A model generated the notes under the pieces. That model ran no database searches and was not told the DNA's origin. It saw nothing but the letters and a program-made list of their open reading frames with translations. A program made the translations under genes and the position numbers. From NCBI GenBank assembly GCA_945861275.1, contig CAMATZ010000008.1:62001-126000 (forward strand): a stretch of DNA of 64,000 nucleotides. The letters are read 5' to 3'. Source of the stretch: Bordetella parapertussis. Lineage in GTDB: Bacteria; Pseudomonadota; Gammaproteobacteria; Burkholderiales; SG8-41. Of this stretch, positions 16,962-24,202 are shown piece after piece; position 1 is the first letter of the stretch, and the number at the start of each line of letters is the position of its first letter.

Positions 16962-18374
16962 CTACCGCGCGCGATGCGCCGCAATATGATTCGCCGCCTG
17001 AAATCCGGTCACCGACGATTTGCTCAAGCCGCCGACGTAGCCCACGTGTTCGCCGCCTTCTAGACCACCGGTGGCACAACCCGCCGCATACAAGCCGGTG
17101 ATGGGATTGTCATTGGCGTCAAGTACCCGGCTGTCGCCGTCGATGGCGATGCCGCCCATGGTGTAGGTGATGCCCGCGGCAAGGCGCACGGCGTAGAACG
17201 GCGCGCTGCGGATGGGCCACGCTTTGTGGGCATCGGTGCTGCGCGTGGGAGTGAGTTGCGCGGTGGCGCGCGCGTCGACCGCGGCATTGTATTGCGTGAT
17301 CGTGTCTTCGAGCACACCGGTAGACAGCCCCAGCTTTTGCGCCAGCTCACTAATCGAGCCAGCCTTATGCACCGTACCGCCGTTGCTGACGATCAACGGG
17401 TTTGCCGGCGCGATGAACTCCTTGCCCGGTCCTTCCCAAATGGGATGATCGAAAATCACAGTGGCCGACAGCGGATCCTGCATGCCTGCCATGTAATTGG
17501 CGAGGTAGACGCCGCCCAAACCTTCATCCACGAAGCGGCGGCCAGCAGCATCCACCATCACGCCGCCACAGCACAAATCGTCCATCAGCGGGAACGGCCA
17601 CAGGTCATCGTTGGTCATCGCGTCCTGGATCAGCACATGGCCGTAAAAGCGGTTCATGCCGACCAGTTTCGCGCCGACGGCGCGTGCCATTTTCAGACCA
17701 TCGCCCATGGCGGTCTGCGCGTTGCGCTGGCGGATTTTGGCGGGTGCGGCCGTGATGTATTCCTTCAACAGCTCGTGATTGGCCTGAAAGCCGCCGTCGC
17801 TGATGACGACATTGCGGGCATCAAGATTCACCCGCGAGCCTTTTTGATCGGCTTCGACGCCCACGCATTGGCCGCCCGCCATGCGCAGACTCAGTGCGCG
17901 CGTGCCGAGCAGCAGTGTGGCGCCGGCTTTTTTCAGTTCCGCATGCAGCGTGCGCAGCATCACGTCGCCGCCACGCCCGTGCCAGTAGTCGCGGCCCTTG
18001 GTGGCGATGGGCGGAGCCAGTGTGGTGCGGCGGTGTGGCGCGTCGCCTACCTTGATAAAGCGCAGGCCCTTCGATCGCAGCCACTGCACGGTGCTGCCCG
18101 CCTGATGGGCCATCACGTCCAGAAAGCTCTGGCGAGAAAAGCCTTGCGTCTTGCCCTTCATCGCGTCCATCAGCACTTCGGGCGGCTCGGCGACATCGCG
18201 ATACGACACGTGAAACGCACCGCCGCAGATGCGCGAGTTGCACAGGTATTTATCGGTCTCGCCTTTTTCGAGGATGGCAACTGTTACGCCCTGCTCGGCG
18301 AGCCGCAGGCCGCAGGTGAGGCCGGCGATTCCGCCGCCGATGATGAGGGTTTCGTAGGACGTGGCTGCGTTCAT
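16962..18374 (-). CDS. FAD-dependent oxidoreductase (fumarate reductase/tricarballylate dehydrogenase-like)
   Basis: A 470-residue flavoprotein. The FAD-binding motif IIGGGIAGLTCG is at the N-terminus and the C-terminal FAD segment ITGLYAAGCATGG is clear. The middle shows substrate-domain features of the fumarate reductase/TcuA/KstD group (GGVMVDAAGRRFVDEG; TYTMGGIAID). It probably introduces or removes a C=C bond next to a carboxylate. There is no signal peptide, so the protein should be cytosolic. Downstream of a Bug receptor gene and upstream of dehydrogenase and PrpD-like genes. Confidence 0.87.
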   Translation of the reverse strand: MNAATSYETLIIGGGIAGLTCGLRLAEQGVTVAILEKGETDKYLCNSRICGGAFHVSYRDVAEPPEVLMDAMKGKTQGFSRQSFLDVMAHQAGSTVQWLRSKGLRFIKVGDAPHRRTTLAPPIATKGRDYWHGRGGDVMLRTLHAELKKAGATLLLGTRALSLRMAGGQCVGVEADQKGSRVNLDARNVVISDGGFQANHELLKEYITAAPAKIRQRNAQTAMGDGLKMARAVGAKLVGMNRFYGHVLIQDAMTNDDLWPFPLMDDLCCGGVMVDAAGRRFVDEGLGGVYLANYMAGMQDPLSATVIFDHPIWEGPGKEFIAPANPLIVSNGGTVHKAGSISELAQKLGLSTGVLEDTITQYNAAVDARATAQLTPTRSTDAHKAWPIRSAPFYAVRLAAGITYTMGGIAIDGDSRVLDANDNPITGLYAAGCATGGLEGGEHVGYVGGLSKSSVTGFQAANHIAAHRAR

Positions 18375-18459
18375 GAGGGCCTTAGGGTGAATCCAGCGGC
18401 TGCGCTATTGGAACATAGCGAGTTCGGGCATGTCCAGAAACCGCCCACATGCTACAAGT

Positions 18460-19437
18460 TCAGTCTGCTTTAAGTCCCGTTTCCTTGACCACGCGCGTCC
18501 ATTTCGCGTAATCGCGTTTGACGGTCTCACCCAGTTCTGCCGGCGTGCTGCCGACGAAATCCATGCCGCCGGCGATCAGGCGTTCTTTCAATTCGCTATC
18601 GTTCACTGTTCTGGCGAGCTCGCTGTAGAGTCTGTCGATCAACGGCTTGGGCAGGCCCGCCGGCGCAAATACCGAGAACCATTCGCCGGCTTCATAACCC
18701 GGCGCCACGGTTTCGGCGAGCGTCGGCAGATCGGGCGCGTCGGCGCGCCGCTTCAGACTGGTGACCGCCAGCGCGCGTATGCGTCCCGATTTCACGTGGG
18801 GCGCGGCGGACAGCGTACCCGCAAACATCATCTGAATTTGCCCGGCGATCAAGTCGGTAATGGCCGGCCCGGTGCCTTTATACGGCACATGCACCATGCT
18901 GATGCCTGCCTGCATGCGAAAGAGCTCGGCGGCCAAATGGATGGCGGTGCCGGAACCGGCCGAGCCGTACGACATAGCGCCTGGCTTTGCCTTGGCCAGT
19001 GCCACCCACTCCTGCATGGTATTAGCCGGCAATCCAGGAAATATCACCACGCGGTATGGCGAGCGCGCGATCAGCATCAGCGGTGTGAAATCGCGCACGG
19101 GGTTATAAGTAGTATGCGGATTTACCGCGGGGTTGGTCACCAGTGCGCTGATAGCGACCATCAGCGTGTAGCCGTCCGGCGCCGCGCGCGCGGCAAGTTC
19201 ATGCGCCACGCTGCCCGCGCCGCCCGCGCGATTGTCGACCACGATCTGCTGCCCGAGATGCGCCGCCAGCTTCACGCTGACGGTGCGCGCGATGATGTCC
19301 GCGCCGCCGCCGGGCGGATAGGGCACCAGCACGCGTATCGGGCGTGACGGATAACCCGCAGCGGGTTGCGCAAGCACAACGCCGCTCAGCGACCATAGCA
19401 ACGATGGAAAAACAATAAACAAATGCCTGGAATTCAT
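18460..19437 (-). CDS. Bug/TctC-type periplasmic receptor (A)
   Basis: A 325-residue solute receptor of the tripartite tricarboxylate transporter family. Landmarks of the family, seen here: cleavable signal peptide (LLWSLSGVVLAQP), the ligand-loop VPYPPGGGADIIAR, VVDNRAGGAG, APDGYTLMV, and MVHVPYKGTGPA. These proteins bind carboxylates or similar small acids in the periplasm. It is the second gene of the operon, 17 bases after the racemase-like gene, so it probably captures the substrate degraded by the neighbouring enzymes. No TctA/TctB membrane partner is nearby. Confidence 0.92.
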   Translation of the reverse strand: MNSRHLFIVFPSLLWSLSGVVLAQPAAGYPSRPIRVLVPYPPGGGADIIARTVSVKLAAHLGQQIVVDNRAGGAGSVAHELAARAAPDGYTLMVAISALVTNPAVNPHTTYNPVRDFTPLMLIARSPYRVVIFPGLPANTMQEWVALAKAKPGAMSYGSAGSGTAIHLAAELFRMQAGISMVHVPYKGTGPAITDLIAGQIQMMFAGTLSAAPHVKSGRIRALAVTSLKRRADAPDLPTLAETVAPGYEAGEWFSVFAPAGLPKPLIDRLYSELARTVNDSELKERLIAGGMDFVGSTPAELGETVKRDYAKWTRVVKETGLKAD

Positions 19438-19454
19438 TTTTTGAAGTTCACGGC

Positions 19455-20261
19455 CTAACCGTTTTTGGGCGCATCAGGATAAACATCCGCACCATAAAAC
19501 GCCCGTGTACGCTCAAGATAATCTCCGTTGGGTGGCGCGTAGGACAGGCGCTTGCTGGTAAAGCGGCCGGTGATTTTGCGCAGCTTCACCGCCATCTCGC
19601 CCATTTTTACCAGTTCCACGATGCCGTTGACGATGGGTGCGCGCTCGATTTCGTAGGTATGTGATTCGGCGAGAAACACAATGATGTCGCCGCCGGCGGG
19701 GATGATGATTTCCGCGCCTTTGTCGAGCAGCTTTTTTGCCGCCACGTTGAATTGCTCGATGATGCCCTTACGAAACGGCAGGTCGATCATTGCGCGTTTA
19801 AGTTCGATCGGCGAGGTGTTCATCGGCTCCATGCCGGCAAAGCGACGCTCAAGGCCGTAGCGTTGCACGTTTTCCAGGATGCGCAGATTCCATTTCGGGC
19901 TGATGGTCACCAGGCCGAAACTCGCGCCCATGATGCTGGACACATGCAAACTGGTTTCACACAGCCCCAGCACGGGAATGTTCACGCACTCGCGCGCCTC
20001 GCGGATGCCAGCGTCGCTGATATTGCCGATGAGAAAAGCGTCGTAGCCTTCGCGCTCGGCCTGCATGGCATTGAACATCACTTCGCGCATATCGTGATGT
20101 TCGAGAAAACGATAGTGCACCCCGATGCCCGCGGATTTGGATACACCGCGCATGTCTACGCTGGTGCCGGGGTCTACCGCCGCGGCAATGGTCGCGCGCA
20201 GGATTTCGCCGTAGGGCGTGGATTCGGTTTGGCGTGCGAGACTTTGGTACCAGAGTTTCAT
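19455..20261 (-). CDS. Asp/Glu/hydantoin racemase-family protein
   Basis: A 268-residue protein with the two-Cys-domain fold of aspartate/glutamate racemases, hydantoin racemases and maleate isomerases. The second catalytic region can be recognised as IPVLGLCETSLHVSSIMG, with Cys as usual; the first half has YDAFLIGNISDAGIREAREC. The partner motif near IIIPAGGDIIVF lacks an obvious Cys in the usual place, so chemistry may differ. First gene of the operon that includes Bug receptor A and the FAD, Ldh and PrpD-like enzymes. Confidence 0.8.
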   Translation of the reverse strand: MKLWYQSLARQTESTPYGEILRATIAAAVDPGTSVDMRGVSKSAGIGVHYRFLEHHDMREVMFNAMQAEREGYDAFLIGNISDAGIREARECVNIPVLGLCETSLHVSSIMGASFGLVTISPKWNLRILENVQRYGLERRFAGMEPMNTSPIELKRAMIDLPFRKGIIEQFNVAAKKLLDKGAEIIIPAGGDIIVFLAESHTYEIERAPIVNGIVELVKMGEMAVKLRKITGRFTSKRLSYAPPNGDYLERTRAFYGADVYPDAPKNG

Positions 20262-20376
20262 ACGGGTTCCCGTAATGTTAGGACGAGCGGGTTTGTGTGA
20301 CGCAGGCGCGTGTATCGCAACGCAGGAATGTTAGAGCATATCCGCTGCCGATAGTGTAGAACGCTGGTGGCGCGGA

Positions 20377-21060
20377 TCATACAATTTCAGGATCAATCAG
20401 CGTGGCATCGTCATCCCGCGGGCGCTTGTCGCTGCGCACCCGGTGTGCGGTGATCATGTCAGCGGGCGGTGGCGTGAGCAGCGCTTCCAGTGCGTTTGTC
20501 GCCTCGATTTTGGTATCCAGCCAGAATGCCTCATCCTTGGGTTCGATAATCACCGGCATGCGGTCATGCACCTGGCGCATGGCGGTGTTGGCCTCGCCCA
20601 CGATGATAGTGCATGACTCGATCACCTCGTCGCCGCGATGCCAGCGATCCCACAGCCCGGCAAAACTGACCATGCCGCGATCCGGGCGATGCAGCCACCA
20701 TTTCATCTTGCCCTGCGCCGTGGCCTGCCACTCGAACCAACCCAATGCGGGAATCAAACAGCGGCGCTTGCGAAACGGCACGCGATAACTCGCAGCACTC
20801 GCCACGGTGTCGGTGCGCGCGTTGAAGGTGCTGAACTTGACGCGCGATTCTTTCGACCAATAGGGCAGCAGCCACCACTGCACTGTCGCAAGCTCCGTTT
20901 CGCCATCCGCGCGGTGACGGATCACCGGCACATAGGCGGCAGGATTGCCCTGCTGCGGCGTGACGTTATAGCGCGCTGTGAACGGATTATTCTGTCCGCG
21001 ACCGAGGTGGTAGTAGCGCTCGATGGCGGCCTGATCAGGCGTTACGTAGCGGCCGCACAT
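20377..21060 (-). CDS. SOS response-associated peptidase (SRAP/HMCES/YedK family)
   Basis: A 227-residue SRAP protein that shields abasic sites in single-stranded DNA by a thiazolidine bond to Cys2. The start MCGRYVTP gives Cys2 after Met removal; the partner residues occur in LGWFEWQ and in HDRMPVII. Length is normal. It stands between the catabolic operon and the FMN-dehydrogenase gene, with 115 bases upstream of the racemase stop side. A LexA box was not identified. Confidence 0.93.
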   Translation of the reverse strand: MCGRYVTPDQAAIERYYHLGRGQNNPFTARYNVTPQQGNPAAYVPVIRHRADGETELATVQWWLLPYWSKESRVKFSTFNARTDTVASAASYRVPFRKRRCLIPALGWFEWQATAQGKMKWWLHRPDRGMVSFAGLWDRWHRGDEVIESCTIIVGEANTAMRQVHDRMPVIIEPKDEAFWLDTKIEATNALEALLTPPPADMITAHRVRSDKRPRDDDATLIDPEIV

Positions 21061-21073
21061 TTTGCGTCGGTGA

Positions 21074-22342
21074 TTATTGGCGCAGGAAATCCGCCCCCGT
21101 GGCCGGCATCAAAAACGCCCGGGTCATTTCCTTGGTGGAGTTGATGCCCATCATCGCCATGTCGCGATCAATTTCGTCCATCAATAATTTGATGGCGTGT
21201 TCAACGCCGGGTTGTCCCGCAACGGCGGACGCACACAGGAACGGGCGCCCGATGAAGCAGAAATCGGCGCCCAGTGCGAGCGCTTTGAGCACGTCGGTGC
21301 CGCGGCGAAAGCCGCTGTCCATGATCACCGCCATGCTGCCCGCGGCTTCGCGGATGCCGGGCAGCACGCGCAGTGGCGAAACCGTGCCGTCGAGCTGACG
21401 CCCGCCGTGATTGGAAACCATCACGCCGTCGAGTCCGTGCTCGCGTGCCATGCGCACCACGTCCTTGTCCAGCACGCCTTTGATCAGCAGATTGCCCTTC
21501 CAGATCTTGCGCATGTGCGCGACGTGTTTCCACGTGAGCCGGTCACGACGGCCGTAGCCGCGCAAGGCGGTGCTGGAAATCAGCGGCACGCGCGGGCCCA
21601 TGTTTTCGACATGCGGCATGCCATCCTTGATCAGGGTTTTGAGAAACATGCCGAACAGCCACTTGGGACGTATCATGCAGTCCCACGCCAGGCGCGGTGT
21701 CGGCCGCAGCGGGTTGTTATAGCCGGCGCGCACGTTGTTTTCCCGGTTGCCCGCGACCTGCACATCCACGGTGACGGCGATGGTTTCGAAGCCTGCTTTC
21801 GCGGCACGCTCGAAAGTTTCGCTGATGCGATCCTCGTCGCCCGGCAGATACGCCTGAAACATCGCGGTTCTGCCGGCGGCTTTGACATCTTCCATACGCA
21901 TCAACGAAGCGCCGCTCATCATCATCGGAATGTTGGCGTCGGCGGCGGCGCGCGCGAGCGCCAGATCGCCCTGATACGATGCGATGGAGGTGCCGCCCAT
22001 CGGCGCAAAACCGAAGGGCGCGTTGTAGGTATGGCCGAAGAGTTGTGTCTTCATGGTGCGCATGGTGGTGTCCACCAGCGGCTTGGGCACGAAAGCAATC
22101 TCTTCAAACACGTCGCGGTTGCCGCGCAGCGACATGTTGTTTTCCACGCCGCCGGTGACATAGCCGTAAATCGGACGCGGCAAGACTTTGCGCGCTTGGT
22201 CGATAAAATCCTGCAACGACAAATAAGTGCGCATGCCGCGCGGCAGCGTGCGTTTGTCGACTAAGGAGAGACCTCCGGCGGTGTCGGGTTTGGGCGCGAG
22301 GTCAGTGACGGTGGTGGTGGGAACTGTGGCGGCGGTGTCCAT
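21074..22342 (-). CDS. FMN-dependent alpha-hydroxy-acid dehydrogenase/oxidase
   Basis: A 422-residue TIM-barrel flavoprotein of the L-lactate dehydrogenase/glycolate oxidase/mandelate dehydrogenase family. The catalytic motif SNHGGRQLDG and the FMN-binding FGFAPMGGTS, plus FIGRPFLCASA near the C-terminus, are clear. I place the start at 22342 (MDTAATVP); the ORF track runs 48 codons further upstream through a low-complexity basic region with no conservation. Substrate is a 2-hydroxy acid; lactate is plausible but not proven. Downstream of it, 13 bases on, lies the SRAP gene. Confidence 0.9.
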   Translation of the reverse strand: MDTAATVPTTTVTDLAPKPDTAGGLSLVDKRTLPRGMRTYLSLQDFIDQARKVLPRPIYGYVTGGVENNMSLRGNRDVFEEIAFVPKPLVDTTMRTMKTQLFGHTYNAPFGFAPMGGTSIASYQGDLALARAAADANIPMMMSGASLMRMEDVKAAGRTAMFQAYLPGDEDRISETFERAAKAGFETIAVTVDVQVAGNRENNVRAGYNNPLRPTPRLAWDCMIRPKWLFGMFLKTLIKDGMPHVENMGPRVPLISSTALRGYGRRDRLTWKHVAHMRKIWKGNLLIKGVLDKDVVRMAREHGLDGVMVSNHGGRQLDGTVSPLRVLPGIREAAGSMAVIMDSGFRRGTDVLKALALGADFCFIGRPFLCASAVAGQPGVEHAIKLLMDEIDRDMAMMGINSTKEMTRAFLMPATGADFLRQ

Positions 22343-22411
22343 GATGTGTGGTGATGCCTCGGTTGTTGTGAATGGAATCTGGATGCGCCAATTATAATCA
22401 CGCCATGAATT

Positions 22412-22435
22412 CGTAAGGCGCGCTTGCGCCCTACG
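22412..22435. repeat. CGTAAGGCGC..GCGCCCTACG small hairpin
   Basis: A short inverted repeat of the GTAGGGCGCAA type, overlapping the last codons of queD. Stem about ten pairs with one mismatch and a four-base loop. It resembles the larger element at 35.1 kb and may end the queD transcript, but no T-run follows. Confidence 0.5.
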
Positions 22436-22856
22436 CGCTGCTCGCGCGCGGACCGCTATAACTGCAAGCCTGCCCCAGTGAATCACGGCGCACGCTGACG
22501 CGTGCCAACCCGGGCAGCTTGGTGGCGAGACGCTGCCATATCCAGAGCGCCAGATTCTCCAGGCTAGGTGATGCTAACTGTTTGATTTCATTTAATAATT
22601 TATGATCGAGTTGCTTGCGCAGCGCAAGGCATATGCGTTCCACCTGCGCCAGATCGGCGACAAAGCCGTGCGGCGCGCGCGGCGTGCCGCGCAAGGTGAC
22701 CTGACACTGAAACGAGTGCCCGTGCACGCCGCGATACTTGTGGCCGCGCGGCGAGGCAGTGAAGCGATGCGCGGCGTCAAAGCCGAAGGCATAGGAAATT
22801 TCCACTTCCTGTGCCGCGGGCACGCGCGTTATTTTTTGGGCAGGGCGCTTGCTCAC
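22431..22856 (-). CDS. queD: 6-pyruvoyl/6-carboxy-tetrahydropterin synthase family protein (QueD-like)
   Basis: A 141-residue T-fold protein expected to convert dihydroneopterin triphosphate to 6-carboxytetrahydropterin in queuosine synthesis. Zinc-ligand histidines are visible in FDAAHRF and VHGHSF. The catalytic Cys, normally four residues before HGH (KCxxLHGH in E. coli QueD), is replaced by Tyr (GHKYRGVHGH). The start is a GTG whose last two bases form the queE stop (GTGA), a four-base overlap showing coupling with queE. The context is strongly queuosine-type, but the missing Cys leaves true QueD activity open. Confidence 0.82.
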   Translation of the reverse strand: MSKRPAQKITRVPAAQEVEISYAFGFDAAHRFTASPRGHKYRGVHGHSFQCQVTLRGTPRAPHGFVADLAQVERICLALRKQLDHKLLNEIKQLASPSLENLALWIWQRLATKLPGLARVSVRRDSLGQACSYSGPRASSA

Positions 22857-23485
22857 GGAATGCCGATCAGCTTGTGGGTTTGCAGCGACAGGCGCCAGCG
22901 CGGCTGCGCTTTGCAGTAAGCCACCGCGAGCCGTGTGTTATGCACGCGGCGCGGGCCGTCCATCGGTTGCAGAAAAAAATTGTCAAAACGCAGTTTTTCA
23001 AAGCGTTCGGGTTCTGCGCCCTGCTGCGGGAACACCAGTTTCAGTTCGTCGCCGCGTTTGAGTGCGAGCGGCGCGCGCGCCTTGGGGCTGACGCAAATCC
23101 AGTCGATGCCCGGCGGCGGTTGCAACGTGCCATTGGTTTCGATGGCGATGCGAAAGCCCTTCGCGTGCAGTGCGGCAATCAGCGGCGGGTCGAGTTGCAG
23201 CAGCGGTTCGCCGCCGGTGCACACCACGAAGCGCATCGCCTGGATACGCTTTGGCCATAGCGCAAGCACCGCGTTCGCCAGTGCCGCCGGCGTGCGGAAC
23301 TTGCCGCCGCCGGGGCCGTCCACACCGACAAACTCAGTATCGCAAAAGCGGCACACGGCACTGGCGCGATCCTTCTCCCGGCCCGACCACAGATTGCAGC
23401 CCGCAAAGCGCAGGAACACCGCAGGCGTGCCCGCGTTGGCGCCTTCGCCTTGCAAGGTGTGGAAGATTTCTTTTACCGAGTACAT
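22853..23485 (-). CDS. queE: 7-carboxy-7-deazaguanine synthase
   Basis: A 210-residue radical-SAM enzyme that rearranges 6-carboxytetrahydropterin to 7-carboxy-7-deazaguanine. The cluster motif is C-x14-C-x2-C (GCNLWSG...AVCRFCDTEF), the spacing known from Burkholderia QueE rather than the usual CxxxCxxC. The N-terminal YSVKEIFHTLQGEG is standard, which puts the start at 23485, not 23599 as in the ORF track. CTGGEPLLQ supplies the SAM-binding GGE motif. Coupled with queD downstream. Confidence 0.95.
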   Translation of the reverse strand: MYSVKEIFHTLQGEGANAGTPAVFLRFAGCNLWSGREKDRASAVCRFCDTEFVGVDGPGGGKFRTPAALANAVLALWPKRIQAMRFVVCTGGEPLLQLDPPLIAALHAKGFRIAIETNGTLQPPPGIDWICVSPKARAPLALKRGDELKLVFPQQGAEPERFEKLRFDNFFLQPMDGPRRVHNTRLAVAYCKAQPRWRLSLQTHKLIGIP

Positions 23486-23496
23486 CTTGCGCAGAG

Positions 23497-23697
23497 TCAG
23501 CGCGTCGATGGCGTGCGCTGCCGTGCCTTTTTGCGGGTTGGCGCAGCCGCGGAAAGAGGATTGGCCGGAGCCTGCCTGACCATCTTTGTAAAAATACAAA
23601 TTTCCTCCAGCCAGCGTAAGCGATCAATTAACGGAACTTGCTGGTAGCGCAGCACCTGCGCTTCGGTGGCGTGATACGCATAGTCGATTTTCGCCAT
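23497..23697 (-). CDS. Small protein paired with nucleotidyltransferase
   Basis: A 66-residue basic protein. MAKIDYAYHATEAQVLRYQQ begins it, and VPLIDRLRWLEEICIFTK is like the short partner proteins next to AbiEii-type nucleotidyltransferases (an RLRWLEE helix). The start at 23697 is one base after the stop of the nucleotidyltransferase gene (TAGCATG), so the two are translated together. The end lies 11 bases before queE. Could be an antitoxin or a cofactor of the pair; this is inference. The C-terminal third (PTRKKARQRTP) is basic and low complexity. Confidence 0.65.
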   Translation of the reverse strand: MAKIDYAYHATEAQVLRYQQVPLIDRLRWLEEICIFTKMVRQAPANPLSAAAPTRKKARQRTPSTR

Positions 23698-23698
23698 G

Positions 23699-24199
23699 CT
23701 ATTTCTCCTTTGCCGCCAGCCGCAGAACAATTTTCAGCGCCTTGATATCGGAGGCATCCTGTTGGCGACCGGTTCCCGTCTTGAGCGCGATCAGATCGTT
23801 AACAGACGCAAAGCACACTGCTACGCCGCTTAAGTTCTTTTCGATGCGATCACGATGCATCTTCTTGAACGATACCTTAGGCCGCACAATGATATCCACG
23901 GTGGGCAGCGTGCCGGAAGGCGAGTGCAACGAAAATGCGATGAGGTGCTTGGTTCGTATCCACTCATTAATCTGCTTTTCGTCACATAGCGCGGAGAGTG
24001 GCACGGGCAAAGTGGGCTTGAGTTTGAGCTTGGTTGCAGCTTTCAAGAACCGCTGCAGGTTAGTGTTATCCATCGCAAGCGTAAGGTCAACATCCATCGT
24101 AGCGCGTTCGACGCCATGAAAGTTGACGGCAAGCCCACCCACCAGCACGTATGCCACGCGTTCTTTGTGCAGCGCTTTGAATAGATCAAGGTAAAACAT
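23699..24199 (-). CDS. AbiEii-like nucleotidyltransferase
   Basis: A 166-residue protein with the minimal nucleotidyltransferase start VLVGGLAVNFHGVERATMDVDL, where the GG motif and the DxD metal site are as in AbiEii/DUF6036-type proteins. The C-terminal DLIALKTGTGRQQDASDI is also characteristic of this group (KxxxxRxxDxxD). Relatives act as toxins that modify tRNA or protein, or as regulators. The gene lies between glnS and queE, both tRNA-related, with a small downstream partner protein. Whether it is a toxin-antitoxin pair is not established by sequence alone. Confidence 0.82.
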   Translation of the reverse strand: MFYLDLFKALHKERVAYVLVGGLAVNFHGVERATMDVDLTLAMDNTNLQRFLKAATKLKLKPTLPVPLSALCDEKQINEWIRTKHLIAFSLHSPSGTLPTVDIIVRPKVSFKKMHRDRIEKNLSGVAVCFASVNDLIALKTGTGRQQDASDIKALKIVLRLAAKEK

Positions 24200-24202
24200 C
24201 GT

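Noticed and set aside
17226-18473. 415-residue plus-strand ORF opposite the FAD oxidoreductase
   Set aside because: Shadow of a gene with clear FAD motifs on the other strand.
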